Source of the DNA: Apostichopus japonicus
Lineage: Eukaryota > Echinodermata > Holothuroidea > Aspidochirotida > Stichopodidae
DNA: 64,000 bases
Reading direction: 5' to 3'
Assembly (NCBI RefSeq): GCF_037975245.1
Contig: NC_092571.1
Coordinates: forward strand, 4,111,001 to 4,175,000
The notes under the pieces were generated by a model. It made no database searches, was not told the DNA's origin, and was given only the letters and a program-made list of their open reading frames with translations. Every line of letters starts with the position of its first letter. Positions within the stretch are counted from its first letter, which is position 1. A program made the position numbers and the translations under genes. Positions 52,479-64,000 of this stretch are shown here, one piece after another.

Positions 52479-53743
52479 AACGCAGTCCAAGAACTCGTTT
52501 TGGCATTGTTCGTCTACACTAATCTCCTTTTTATATAAATTGCTATAAAACCCATGAAACACTGTTAACATATCCTCATTAAAGACCACTCTACCTCTGG
52601 AATCCCGTATACTATCAATTGTTTTGAACTTTGCACGTGCGTGTTCTCGTTTATAAAAGAACGCAGACGGTCGCTCCCCCTCTTCAACAAACCTGGCTCT
52701 AGCCCGAATTATGGCCCCTCTGCTTTGCTCTCTTAAAATACGATCAATCTCAGCCCTGTTCCCAGTAATACAAGTTTCCTTTAGCTGAGCTAACTTTTGT
52801 CGTCTCTCCCCCGCACGACGAATACCATGGGTGATCATTAAATCCCTAATTCTTCTCTTTATCTCTTCCCACCAATCTGAAATTGACTCAAAACCTGACT
52901 TTAAATTACCCCAAAGAGCATAATAGAACTCTAACTCTTTACAAAAGTCTATATCCTTTAGCATAGAAACATTGCACTTCCAAAAGCCTTGGCCTTTGTT
53001 TGGAGCACAAGGGATAACAATAGAAACCCCAATAGCTTTGTGGTCAGAGTAAATACAGGGAATACAACAAGAATCTGCAAAGGCCATATCCTTTGGAATG
53101 CAAATCCTATCAAGCCTGCTGCTTTGGACTTGACCCGGGTTTTTCCAGGTAACTCCTGCTTGTGTTGGATAAGATACCCTCCACGAATCGATCAAATTAC
53201 TAAAAGATAACAAAGACTCCAACTCATTTCGACCCACAAAACAAGAATAAAAAGGCGAGTTCACCAATCTGTCCTGATCCTCCATAATACAGTTAAAATC
53301 CCCTCCTAATATAATAGGTTCTCTTCCCCGCGTGTAAGTACTCATATTATTGAAAAACATCGCCTTTCAGACCCGGAATTGGGTGCATAAATGTTACAGA
53401 TACGTACTGAAAAACTGGAGAAAGTACACAGAACAGAAATACAACGCCCGATATCGTCATGGCGGATCTGAGAATAAGTACAATTCAATTTATCGGAAAA
53501 GGCGATCAGAACCCCACAAGAATGTACCGAATAAGAAGGAGAAAAGAAAACCTTCCCCTTCCAGCTATTTTTAAAACCATCAAAATCATTTTCTCTCAGA
53601 TAAGTTTCTTGCATTAACACAATATATACATTCAAGAGTTTTACCCACTCTGTTATACGAGCTCGTCTTACCGAATCTCGCAAGCCCCCTACATTTATAC
53701 TCAGTGTAGAAACGTTACAATTTGATTTACGACTCATATCCAT
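52479..53743 (-). pseudogene. LINE ORF2, APE endonuclease part
   Basis: The ATG (53741-53743) directly abuts the ORF1 stop codon. Motifs in order: LSINVGGLRD, LMQETYLRE (catalytic Glu), CNIYAPNSG, then after a one-base shift near 53355 ILGGDFNCIMED (Asp/Asn pair), SSRLDRICIP and YSDHKAIGV (the final Asp-His). A helical linker runs to LDCV, where E3 is inserted. All endonuclease catalytic motifs are kept; only the shift and the insertion break it. Confidence 0.85.
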
Positions 53744-55081
53744 TTATAAAAAATATTTGTCGAAAAACGCTGTACCATGCTGAAGTACATAACTTGGATG
53801 TTCGTTAGCCAAATGGATTATCCAATCTTTTGGATCACTCATGACCCCCTTACACCTTTTCACTGGGCATGTAAATTTACCCGGTTTTGTACCGGCGTGC
53901 TGTTCCTCTAAGTGAAGCACAATATCCTCAAATGAATGAAAGGCCTCTTGACAACGTGGCTGAAAACATGATATCCAATTTGCTTTCCCTGACCAAACAT
54001 TGCACTGTTCTATTCTCTCTTTAGCCCTCTGTAGGGCACTGCTTCCATCCCGACTCTGGGACCGCTGACCGCGTCCGATAGGAGATTCTCTCCTACTTCG
54101 CGTAGAACGTTTTGGTGTAATCCAGGCGTCATCCTTGTCATCCGTCTGGTCCGCCTTGCGCTTTGATTCTTTCGAATTTGGCACAGGGACTTCCATTGCC
54201 TCCACTTCTGTAACGGGGGTTTCCACCGAACACTCCGCAGCAGTTGTGGCCGGGGTATCGTGTTCACCCACCACATCTTCCGCCTCACTCTCCACCTGCG
54301 CATCCTCCATTATCTCTGTCCTTACCGCGTAGGTAACCGGTTGACATTGATCTTGTACTGGCTTAGGCCCTCCCAACTCTTTTGTAACATGATTATCGCA
54401 TTCGGCCCACTCCGATGACTGGGGTCTGACTTTACTTGCGAATGATATCGGGCAATCCCGATACAGATGGCCAGACTTTCCGCATGTCTGGAAAGAAACT
54501 GGTGCTTCACAGTTCTTTGAAGTGTGGCCTAGCTTAAGGCAGTTAAAACATCTCACCTCCTGACATTCACTAGCAATATGACCTTCTTTGTCACATGTCA
54601 GGCACGTTCTTGGCTGGCCACTGTATCGGACCCAGCAGTTTCGACCTCCCAACTTTAACGAAGAAGGTATGTCCTTCTCCAGTTCCACCTTGTACTGTCT
54701 GGTTCCATTGAATAGTCCAGGAAACTCACGGTATTCCTGGAACCTCGAGCCTCAAACCTTTCCATACTTTCCTAGAATAAAACGGACCACGTTATCGTCC
54801 AGTTCAAATGGCACGTATAAAACTGTGACAATTTTCACCTGATCAGTATATGATGTCGATGTAGCACCGTTCAGTCCACACAAAACTGGCATAAACTGCC
54901 GCTTTAGATCATCCGTCTTAAAGGTAACATCAAACTCTCTTTTCAGTAAACTCTGAACCGTCACCAAATGTTCCTTTGCAGATATACCTATGCCTTCTAA
55001 CTTTCCTAGGACCGATCGGATAGTGTTGTCCTCATCAAAGTGCATCAGTACAGACTGCGAGCGAATCAAATCCGCTGACAT
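53744..55081 (-). pseudogene. LINE ORF1 with zinc knuckles, one in-frame TGA
   Basis: A 446-codon frame starts MSADLIRSQSVLMHFDED. It is open except for a single TGA at 54752-54754. It holds CCHC knuckles CLTCDKEGHIASEC and CFNCLKLGHTSKNC. A third (TCGKSGHLYRDC) has lost its first Cys. An acidic/Ser-rich linker follows, then two C2H2-like segments (CFQPRC..H, CPVKRC..H). ORF1 proteins of this kind bind LINE RNA. It ends with TAA immediately followed by the ORF2 ATG. Confidence 0.85.
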
Positions 55082-55275
55082 TTTCAAAACGTAGAGAACG
55101 ACAAACCAATAAAGTAATATATAAGCGCTGAAAATGCACAAAGCAAAGAGCAGAGAAAACACGTCTGAACCGTACGAGGTTGAATTGTTGAATTAATATT
55201 GGTTGAATTAATATATCAAGAATTCAGCGTCGACTACTGAAAGAGAAAAAGAAATTTTAAACGTGTATAACCAAC

Positions 55276-55345
55276 CATTGATGGAGTCGAACTCAGTTCA
55301 TCAGGTTACCAGTCCACTGCTCTACCCTCTGAGCCATTTGACAAG
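55276..55345 (-). other. tRNA-like remnant
   Basis: On the minus strand TGGCTCAGAGGGTAGAGCA fits a tRNA D-arm/A box, and GAGTTCGACTCC fits a B box. Anticodon and acceptor stems do not pair properly, so it is probably a tRNA pseudogene or SINE head, just outside the LINE 5' end. Confidence 0.35.
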
Positions 55346-56914
55346 TTAACTTTTAGCGAGCCTAAATTGGTATTATTGGTTGGATACAATCAAATGGTAA
55401 CAATGAATAACACTGCCTTCAACGAAATCTCTATTGGTGCTGTTTTACTCTCATTAGAGCAACGGATCTGAATATCTTTATTAACAAGAAGCTCACGCTT
55501 CAATGTCTTTGTTTACATTGCAGCAAGCAGTAAGAATGTCGTTTCCTTCCAAGACGTAAACGTACAATGGGCTTATGCCCCGATACTATCGATGACTTCG
55601 AAGCAAGCAGTAAAGACAAACGTATTCCGTGAAATCTTCTTATTCACAAAAAGTTACTTAAGATTATGCTCGCAAGAGAGGTCTTGCTGTAAGTTGTCTC
55701 CCTTTACAACTATATTCTATGCAGACGATCGTGAACTGGGATTAAGCCTGAAATTTCAACAAACATACCTATTCATATTTCAAGACCTTTTTGAATGAGG
55801 AAGGGACAATACTTATTAAGTCAAACACGTTAACTACATGTGACTAATCTTATTTAGGGATCTGAATGGCTGGAAATAGCACAGTAATTCGAAACCTGAA
55901 ACATGATTCATAGGGTTTTGAGTTTATGCCAGTAGATTTGGGAAACACGGGGATCGGGAATTCGTCAACTACAAGACTTTGTTTAGTCCGCAGTGACTTG
56001 TTGTGTTTATTGATCCTCTGAACTGCGTGTAAAGTCCCCCCCCCCCCCCCAATGACTGTGTCCCACACATATACAAAAGTGTGTATTTAGTGTAGTACAA
56101 AATATTAAAATCATCTTTATAAATATCGAATTTTTATTTATTATCAGCCAACTTGATCACGTTGTTCACAATTGTTGCATTTTGAAAGACTGAATGGTAA
56201 TGAGGAAGGAACGGTGATGAGGACGAGGTTTGGATGTTTTTATAGCTTTGATATGTGCAATATATTTTGTCAACATTCTGACATGGTCGACTCTATCAGC
56301 AGCTAAAATCTCTATAAAGCATGAGTTATAGGAGGCAATAGCATCCCTTTCAAAGTCATAGCTACTCTCCCTTCACCGCCGCCCCTCCTTCTCATTCCAT
56401 TTGCCGATACGTTACTGCACCATGAAAATCGTATCTTATATCTCTATAACAAAGAAATAAACGAACGGAATACAAATTAAGTTTCCTCCTCCTATTGATT
56501 TGAAAAGAGGTATTTGAGTCGCCTCTAATAGAGTGTGGATTTGAAATAATTAAACATAAAACAAAATATTATTTGCCTTTCATCCAGAACTCTGTTTTGC
56601 TCTGTTTAACAAAAGATGTTGTGTCATTGAAATAGGCGTGACATGACAAAAATCAGGTTTAAGCATGTAAGGTATAAACGTAGCTCGGTAAATTGGGTAA
56701 CCTGATGTAAGTAATCATGGTATCGTCTTGTATTAGGGTAACAAGCAAATGTGTCACGCTCATTTCATACAATTTAGCGCAAATATATCTTATCATCAAG
56801 AACATAACTTGAGAACAAGAGAGTAAACAATGACAGGAGCGGCGCGAGGAATAATACAGAAGCACGGACAAGGGTAAAGCAGCGAAAGACCCCCTCCAAA
56901 AAAAAAACGAATCC
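55346..56914. other. no gene recognised
   Basis: AT-rich. A C-run lies at 56036-56050. The ORFs are short and unsupported. Confidence 0.4.
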
Positions 56915-58090
56915 CTTGGGATTTTCACCCCCACCATTTTTTTCGGTTAGCACGACCCTCAGCTATCACAATCTGCGTTTGCTATTAAATTAATTGTGGT
57001 GTGGCCACCAGCACACATTCAATAAAACTAGGAGTTTTAGCAAATGTAATATCTTTGTAATTAAATAAAGCACAACGTAAGTGTCTAAGTATATATATTT
57101 GAAGCTGCCCTGGTGAAACCAATCACAATCATGAAAGTCAAAGTCATCCCTAATTAGGACTGTTGCCATGGCAATAGTCATGATGAAATTTGTACTTTTA
57201 GAAAAATATCATGTAATATACATGTACCAAAAAATCCCAACTAATTGTCTTTTTACATTGATTGGGCGCTGCCCGGTTGATTGCAGTCAAGATCTGGATC
57301 ACTTAAGGTCGCTGTCATGTCTTTTTAACGGCTGTTGCCATGGTAACACCATGATGAAAATTCAAATTATAGAACAAAATGTAAAATTACTAATGGCTAA
57401 CTGTACATTATTCTCAAATTCCAATTCCAATTCTGTCAGCATAGTGTTGTCATGACAATGGTCTTCATTGGGAATGAGCTTGATCTGCAATGATAATTAT
57501 CTTGATCTAATCTACCAGGCAGCCCTAAATCTATATACCTTGACACTTACATTGTGTTTCTTTGTTGTTTAGTAATACATAAATATGACATTTTGTTGTC
57601 AAAGTCCATTTCAAACTCAAATTCAGTCAGACTAGTGTTGCCATGGCAACGATCTTGATTGAGTTCGATCGTGACCTTAAATGGCCTGATATTGAGCTCA
57701 ATCAACCAGAATGTCTAAAATATACATGCCAAAGACACATTGATTGTGTTTTCATGTTGTTTAGTTACAATTATATGAATTATCTTAATTCCCCCACCCC
57801 CTTCCCCTTGAAGCGTTGTCATCGCAACGGTCCTGATTGGGCATAATAGCAACCTTAATATGACTCAAATGCAATCAACCAGGCACCATACAATTGATGT
57901 AACTAAATACTTAGATTGTGATTTTATGTTGTATACTCCTAAAGATATCATTTTTCCCAATTTTTATAGTGCTACAATGGCAACAGCCCTGGTAGCAACA
58001 CCCACCACTAATTTCATGGCAAAGAAAATTGTGACAGCTGAGGGTCCTATAGCTAACCGAAAAACATGGTAGATGAAAACCCCTAAGGGG
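56915..58090. mobile_element. 1.2 kb inverted-repeat element with X-box-like palindromes
   Basis: The ends share TTTTTCGGTTAGC, GACCCTCAGCT and TCACAAT in inverted order (about 56915-56975 versus 58027-58090). The interior is a diverged tandem of 110-190 bp units, each with a GTTGCCATGGCAAC-like palindrome at 57162, 57334, 57446, 57637, 57815 and 57971. No gene is recognised. It abuts the satellite array. Confidence 0.6.
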
Positions 58091-58114
58091 GGGGGGGGGT
58101 TGTCCATTTTCTAT

Positions 58115-61100
58115 TTCTACCGTAAGTGCACGTTAACAGTGTATACATACATCCGTGCTTTATAGCGTTTTACAAAAACGCATAGGTACTTTGGCTGCGT
58201 TGAACAATCAACGCTGTATGTTATAGTTTAAATGTATAGATATAAATACACGGTAAACAGTGTATACAAACATCCGGACATTTAAGCGTTATACCAAAGC
58301 GCCTAGATACTTTGGTTACGTCATAGATAGGGTAGTTGCGCTTACTTTCGTTGGATAGACAAAGCTGTATGTTATAGTTTAAATGTATACATATTAATGC
58401 ACGTTAACAGTATATACTTACATCCGTGCATTAAAGCGTTATACAAAAGCGCATAGATACTTTGGTTGCGTCATAGATAGGGTAGTTGCGCTTACTTTTT
58501 GTTGAACAAACAACGCTGTATGTTATAGTTTAAATGTTTAGATATAAATACACGAAAAACAGTGTATACGTACATCCGGGCATTTAAGCGTTATACCAAA
58601 GCGCCTAGATACTTGATAGCGTCATAAATAAGGTCGTCGCGCTAACTTTTCGTTGGACAGACAACGCTGTGTGTTAATGTTTAAATGTATAGATATAAAT
58701 GCACGTTAACAGTGTATACATACATCCGTGCATTAAAGCGTTATACAAAAACGCATAGATACTTTGGTTGAGTCATAGATAGGGTAGTTGCGCTTACTTT
58801 TTGTTGAACAAACAACGCTGTATGATATAGTTTTAATGTATAGATATAAATACACGGTAAACAGTGTATACAAACATCCGGACATTTAAGCGTTATACCA
58901 AAGCGCCTAGATACTTTGGTTACGTCATAGATAGGGTAGTTGCGCTTACTTTCGTTGGATAGACAAAGCTGTATGTTATAGTTTAAATGTATACATATTA
59001 ATGCACGTTAACAGTATATACTTACATCCGTGCATTAAAGCGTTATACAAAAGCGCATAGATACTTTGGTTGCGTCATAGATAGGGTAGTTGCGCTTACT
59101 TTTTGTTGAACAAACAACGCTGTATGTTATAGTTTAAATGTTTAGATATAAATACACGAAAAACAGTGTGTACGTACATCCGGGCATTTAAGCGTTATAC
59201 CAAAGCGCCTAGATACTTTGATAGCGTCATAAATAAGGTCGTCGCGCTAACTTTTCGTTGGACAGACAACGCTGTGTGTTAATGTTTAAATGTATAGATA
59301 TAAATACACGTTAACAGTGTATACATACATCCGTGCATTAAAGCGTTATACAAAAACGCATAGATACTTTGGCGTTGCGTCATAGATAGGGTAGTTGCGC
59401 TTACTTTTTGTTGAACAAACAACGCTGTATGATATAGTTTTAATGTATAGATATAAATACACGGTAAACAGTGTATACATGCATCCGGACATTAAAGCGT
59501 TATACCAAAGCGCATAGATACTTTGGGTGTGTCATTGTTGGGGTAGTTGCGCTTACTTTTCGTTAGATAGGCAAAGCTGTATGTTATAGTTTAAAGGTAT
59601 AGATATAAATACAAAGTATACACATTGTATATATATATCCGTGCAAAGCGCATATATATTTGTATGCGTCATAGCTTAGGTCGTCGCGCTTACTTTTCGT
59701 TGGACAGACAACGCTGTGTGTCTAATAGTTTAAATGTATACATATAAATGCACGGTAAACAGTGCATACATACATCCGGGCGTTCAAACGTTATACCAAA
59801 GCGCCTATATACTTTGGTTGCGTCATAGCTAAGATCGTCAGGCTTACTTTTTGTTGAACAAACAACGCTGAATGTTATAGTTTAAATGTATAGATATACA
59901 TGCACGTAAACAGTGTATACATACATCCGTGCATTAAAGCGTTATTCAAAAACGCATAGATACTTTGGTTGCGTCATAGATAGGGTAGTTGCGCTTACTT
60001 TTTGTTGGATAGACAAAGCTTTATGATATAGTTTTAATGTATAGATAGAAATGCACGGTAAACAGTGTATACATGCATCCGGACATTAAAGCGTTATACC
60101 AAAGCGCATAGATACTTTGGGTGCGCCATAGTTGGGGTAGTTGCGCTTACTTTTCGTTAGATAGACAAAGCTGTATGTTATAGTTTAAAGATATAGATAT
60201 AAATACAAAGTATACACATTGTATACATATATCCGTGCAAAGCGCATATATATTTTGTTTGCGTCATAAATAAGGTCGTCGCTCTTACTTTTCGTTGGAC
60301 AGACAACGCTGTGTGTCTAATAGTTTAAATGTATACATATAAATGCATGGTAAACAGTGCATACATACATCCGGGCGTTCAAGCGTTATACCAAAGCGCC
60401 TATATACTTTGGTTGCGTCATAGCTAAGATCGTCAGGCTTACTTTTCGTTGGACAGACAACGCTGTGTGTTAGAGTTTAAATGTATAGATATAAATGCAC
60501 GGCAAACAGTGTATACATGTATCCGGACATTAAAGCGTTATACCAAAGCGCATAGAAACTTTGGTTGAGTCATAGTTAGGGTAGTTGCGTTTACTTTTAA
60601 TTAGATAGCCAAAGCTGTACGTTATATAAATACAAAGTACACAGTGTGTACATACATCCGTGCAAAGCGCATAGATATTTTCGTTGCGTCATAGCTAAGG
60701 TCGTCGCGTTTACTTTTCGTTAGACAAACAACGCTGTATGTTATAGTTTAAATGTATAGTTATACTTGCATGTAAGCAGTGTATACATACATCCGTGCAC
60801 TAAACCATTATACAAAAATGTATAGATATAAATGCACGCAAACAGTGTAAATACATCCGTGCGTTCAAGCGTTATACAAAAGCGCATAGATACTTTGTTT
60901 GCGTCATAGCTAAGGTCGTTGCGCTTACTTTTTGTTGAACAAACAACGCTGTATGTTTAGTTTAAATGTATAGATATACATGCACGTAAACAGTGCATAC
61001 ATACATCCGTGCATTAAAGCGTTATTCAAAAAGGCATAGATACTTTGGCGTTGCGTCATAGATAGGGTAGTTGCGCTTACTTTTTGTTGAACAAACAACG

Positions 61101-62590
61101 CTGTATGATATAGTTTTAATGTATAGATATAAATACACGGTAAACAGTGTATACATGCATCCGGACATTAAAGCGTTATACCAAAGCGCATAGATACTTT
61201 GGGTGTGTCATTGTTGGTGTAGTTGCGCTTACTTTTCGTTAGATAGGCAAAGCTGTATGTTATAGTTTAAAGGTATAGATATAAATACAAAGTATACACA
61301 TTGTATACATATATCCGTGCAAAGCGCATATATATTTCTATGCGTCATAGCTAAGGTCGTCGCGCTTACTTTTCGTTGGACAGACAACGCTGTGTGTCTA
61401 ATAGTTTAAATGTATAGATATAAATGCACGGTAAACAGTGCATACATACATCCGGGCGTTCAAACGTTATACCAAAGCGCCTATATACTTTGGTTGCGTC
61501 ATAGCTAAGATCGTCAGGCTTACTTTTCGTTAGCCAAACAACGCTGAATGTTATAGTTTAAATGTATAGATATACTTGCACGTAAACAGTGTATACATAC
61601 ATCCGTGCAGTAAACCGTTATACAAAAATGTATAGATAGAAATGCACGTTAACAGTATATACTTACATCCGTGCATTAAAGCGTTATACAAAAGCGCATA
61701 GATACTTTGGTTGCGTCATAGATAGGGTAGTTGCGCTTACTTTTTGTTGAACAAACAACGCTGTATGTTATAGTTTAAATGTTTAGATATAAATACACGA
61801 AAAACAGTGTATACGTACATCCCGGCATTTAAGCGTTATACCAAAGCGCCTAGATACTTTGATAGCGTCATAAATAAGGTAGTTACGCTTACTTTTCGTT
61901 GGATAGACAAAGCTGTATGTTATAGTTTAAATGTATAGATATAAAAACAAAGTACACATTGTATACATACATCGGTGCAAAGCGCATATATATTTTGTTT
62001 GTGTCATAGCTAAGGTCGTCGCGCTTACTTTTCGTTGGACAGACAACGCTGTGTGTTAATGTTTAAATGTATAGATATAAATGCACGTAAACAGTGTATA
62101 CATGCATCCGGACATTAAAGCGTTATACAAAAACGCATAGATACTTTGGGTGCGTCATAGTTGGGGTAGTTGCGCTTACTTTTTGTTGGACAGACAACAC
62201 TCTATGTTATAGTTTAAATGTATAGATATAAATACACGTTAAACAGTGTATACATACATCCGGGCATTTAAGCGTTATACCAAAGCGCCTAGATACTTTG
62301 ATTGCGTCATAAATAAGGTAGTTGCGCTTACTTCTCGTTGGACAGACAACGCTGTGTGTTAATGTTTTAAATGTATAGATATAAATGCCCGTTAACAGTG
62401 TTTACATACAGCCGAGATATAAAGCGTTATACAAAAACGCATAGATACTTTGGTTGAGCCATAGATAGGGTAGTTGCGCTTACTTTTTTTTGAAGAAACA
62501 ACGCTGTATGTTATAGCTTAAATGTATAGATATACATGCACGTAAACAGTGTATACATACATCCGTGCATTAAAGCATAACACCAAAGCG
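58115..62590 (+). repeat. ~151-bp satellite, right arm (about 30 copies, higher-order)
   Basis: Each monomer contains GCGTTATAC, CGCATAGATACTTTGG, GCGTCATAGATAGGGTAG, TTGCGCTTACTTTT and ACATCCG words. Blocks recur at about 604-607 bp (the CGGTAAACAGTGTATACA word at 58251, 58855, 59462), so the first part is a four-monomer higher-order repeat. No ORFs. It is not CRISPR: there are no conserved repeat/variable spacer units. Confidence 0.92.
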
Positions 62591-62960
62591 CAGTTGACAG
62601 ATACTATCAAAACGGTTATCAGTTTGATGAAGGAGAGAATATGGTTTTGGTTCTTTCTTTAATGTTTTGATTTTCTATGCAGGAGACTCGGCGACAAGCT
62701 CATCATTTAAAAAGTGGGAGAATTGGTGGAGGGGGGGGGGGATTCCAAATTTCTCCCGACTGAGTTTGGTAGGGCGTAGTTGAATGCGCCTCTGGAGAGC
62801 GTCCCCCACGCCCCCCCCCAACCTTGGACGCCCATGCTTTTCCGGTGCGAATTTGGAATTATGTTTTTGCAGGTACCTTAATGTCATTCCTTTAACGGCT
62901 GTGAAGGAACACTTGGGTAAATACGCCCTTAATGACAGTTATTCAGAGCCAGTAGAATCA

Positions 62961-63020
62961 CTGTGGTCGAGTGGTACGGACTTCGGTTCGTGACACGAAG
63001 ATCCGGGGTTCGATTCCTAC
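62961..63020 (+). other. tRNA-like Pol III promoter (right arm)
   Basis: A box TGGTCGAGTGG at 62964-62974 and B box GGTTCGATTCC at 63007-63017. The T-arm stem pairs at most positions, but no full cloverleaf forms. Immediately followed by the hammerhead. Confidence 0.7.
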
Positions 63021-63062
63021 CTTCGCCTGATGAGTCCCAAAAGGACGAAACCGGTCGTGAAG
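63021..63062 (+). ncRNA. type I hammerhead ribozyme (right arm)
   Basis: CTTCGC (63021-63026), CTGATGA (63027-63033), GTCC-CAAAA-GGAC (63034-63046), GAAA (63047-63050), CCGGTC (63051-63056), GTGAAG (63057-63062). Stem I pairs over six positions with one G-U. Stem II has four G-C/A-U pairs. The expected cleavage is after C63056. Stem III is the loopless palindrome ACCGGT, so dimeric action is likely. It differs from the left copy only in stem I. Confidence 0.88.
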
Positions 63063-63066
63063 TGGA

Positions 63067-63544
<478 letters not shown>

Positions 63545-64000
63545 TTACAACAAATCGAATTTAGAGTTTAAACCATAAGGGGATAAGGTGCCAAGTCGGA
63601 AAATTAGTCTATTTTCGGATTTAAGACGATCGATATCAGTGCCTTTGGGGGACAGAGCACACGTAACTGAAAAGTCAGTGATCTTACAGGGGGAGGGGGA
63701 ATTGAAGTGAGAGGCAACAGGGTAACCAGGAAACTTGAATTTGATGGAGCGTAAGTGTTCGGTAATACGGTCTGCCAGTCTTCGCTTGGTTTCACCTATG
63801 TAAAGTAAATTACAACGTTTACATATGATAACATAAATTACATTAGTGGAAATACAAGAAAAGTGATGTTTGATTATAAAAGAGTTTTTAGGGCCAGTGA
63901 TACGAAGCATAGTATTTGAGGTGACATATTTGCAGGTATTACATCTACTGCGGTTACAAGGGTAGGTGCCGGGAGTGTCGACAGGGATGGGCTGAGGATG
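63545..64000 (-). CDS. Penelope-like retroelement ORF, GIY-YIG endonuclease end (5' part outside window)
   Basis: The frame is open from the window edge to the stop at 63545, about 151 codons. It starts with the Cys-rich linker GTYPCNRSRCNTCKYV, followed by NVIYVIICKRC and LLYIGETKRRLADRITEHLR, which are the GIY-YIG catalytic core: Y-V-I, Y-I-G, the Arg and the Glu/His region. SENRLIFRLGTLSPYGLN contains the distal Glu/Asn. This order is that of the C-terminus of Penelope-like elements, where the nuclease follows the reverse transcriptase. The RT would lie right of the window. No stop or shift is seen in the part shown. The (TA)n directly 3' is a common target for such elements. Confidence 0.9.
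   Translation of the reverse strand, partial: HPQPIPVDTPGTYPCNRSRCNTCKYVTSNTMLRITGPKNSFIIKHHFSCISTNVIYVIICKRCNLLYIGETKRRLADRITEHLRSIKFKFPGYPVASHFNSPSPCKITDFSVTCALSPKGTDIDRLKSENRLIFRLGTLSPYGLNSKFDLL

Larger units (their letters stand above)
44650..55199 (-). mobile_element. full-length L1/Tx1-like LINE, split by E3
   Basis: The 13-bp word TGGTTGAATTAAT occurs exactly at 44637-44649 and 55200-55212, a clear target duplication. On the minus strand the order is ORF1 (zinc knuckles), ORF2 with APE endonuclease, reverse transcriptase and C-terminal Cys/His region, AATAAA near 44655, and a short A-rich tail. Without the 5.55 kb insertion the LINE is about 5.0 kb. Zinc-knuckle ORF1 plus APE-RT fits the L1/Tx1 group. 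Several frameshifts make it inactive. Confidence 0.85.

Noticed and set aside
55290-55320. CTGATGA string next to the tRNA-like remnant as another hammerhead
   Set aside because: No GAAA core and no stem II; chance heptamer.
55276-55345. Functional tRNA gene
   Set aside because: A and B boxes are present, but acceptor and anticodon stems do not pair.
58115-62590. CRISPR-like periodicity
   Set aside because: Whole monomers repeat with gradual divergence. There are no short repeats with unique spacers, and the sequence is eukaryotic.

Overview
The window looks like nuclear DNA of a marine deuterostome invertebrate, most probably an echinoderm. It is AT-rich, its genes are spliced, and TAGGCCTA-type words are common (for example 33430-33670). 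It carries a foldback element of the kind known from sea urchins and a DUF4062/TEP1-type gene. The host group is an inference. There is no prokaryotic signal such as operons or CRISPR.

Region by region. (1) 1-8000: a minus-strand gene assembled here from five small exons (648-7992). It encodes an N-myristoylated protein with a DUF4062/TEP1-like domain and runs off the left edge. Its fourth intron holds a 2.36 kb foldback transposon (1015-3372). (2) 8-20.5 kb: no convincing gene apart from a weak Ig-like exon (18926-19314). The stretch holds an AGGTCA-rich tandem array (10839-13482), small palindromic elements, and a 2.07 kb element (16270-18341) with nine exact copies of GTGACTCGCGTGAC. (3) 20.5-34.5 kb: two neighbouring units whose ends are arrays of short palindromic words. 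E1 (20511-25333) and E2 (26399-34481) carry spliced minus-strand genes of what looks like one protein family, of the SAM-domain-protein-3-like kind. The E2 gene can be followed through all five exons and has one frameshift. (4) 38.4-63.07 kb: a 24.6 kb inverted-repeat structure. Each arm tip has a tRNA-like Pol III promoter fused directly to a hammerhead ribozyme, pointing outward. Behind each tip is a ~150 bp satellite (5-6 copies left, about 30 right). (5) Inside it, a full-length L1/Tx1-like LINE (44650-55199, 13-bp target duplication) is split by a third unit, E3 (46924-52478). E3 also has palindromic-word termini and its own spliced, decayed gene. A 1.2 kb inverted-repeat element with RFX X-box-like palindromes lies at 56915-58090. 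(6) 63.4-64 kb: the 3' end of a Penelope-like retroelement (GIY-YIG domain), truncated by the right edge.

Two observations stand out. The first is the tRNA-like/hammerhead tips of the giant inverted repeat, beside a Penelope-like element. The second is the shared plan of E1, E2 and E3: subterminal palindromic-word arrays enclosing a spliced gene with no recognisable transposase. All exon models come from splice signals, phase and family resemblance read by eye. No search or folding program was run.
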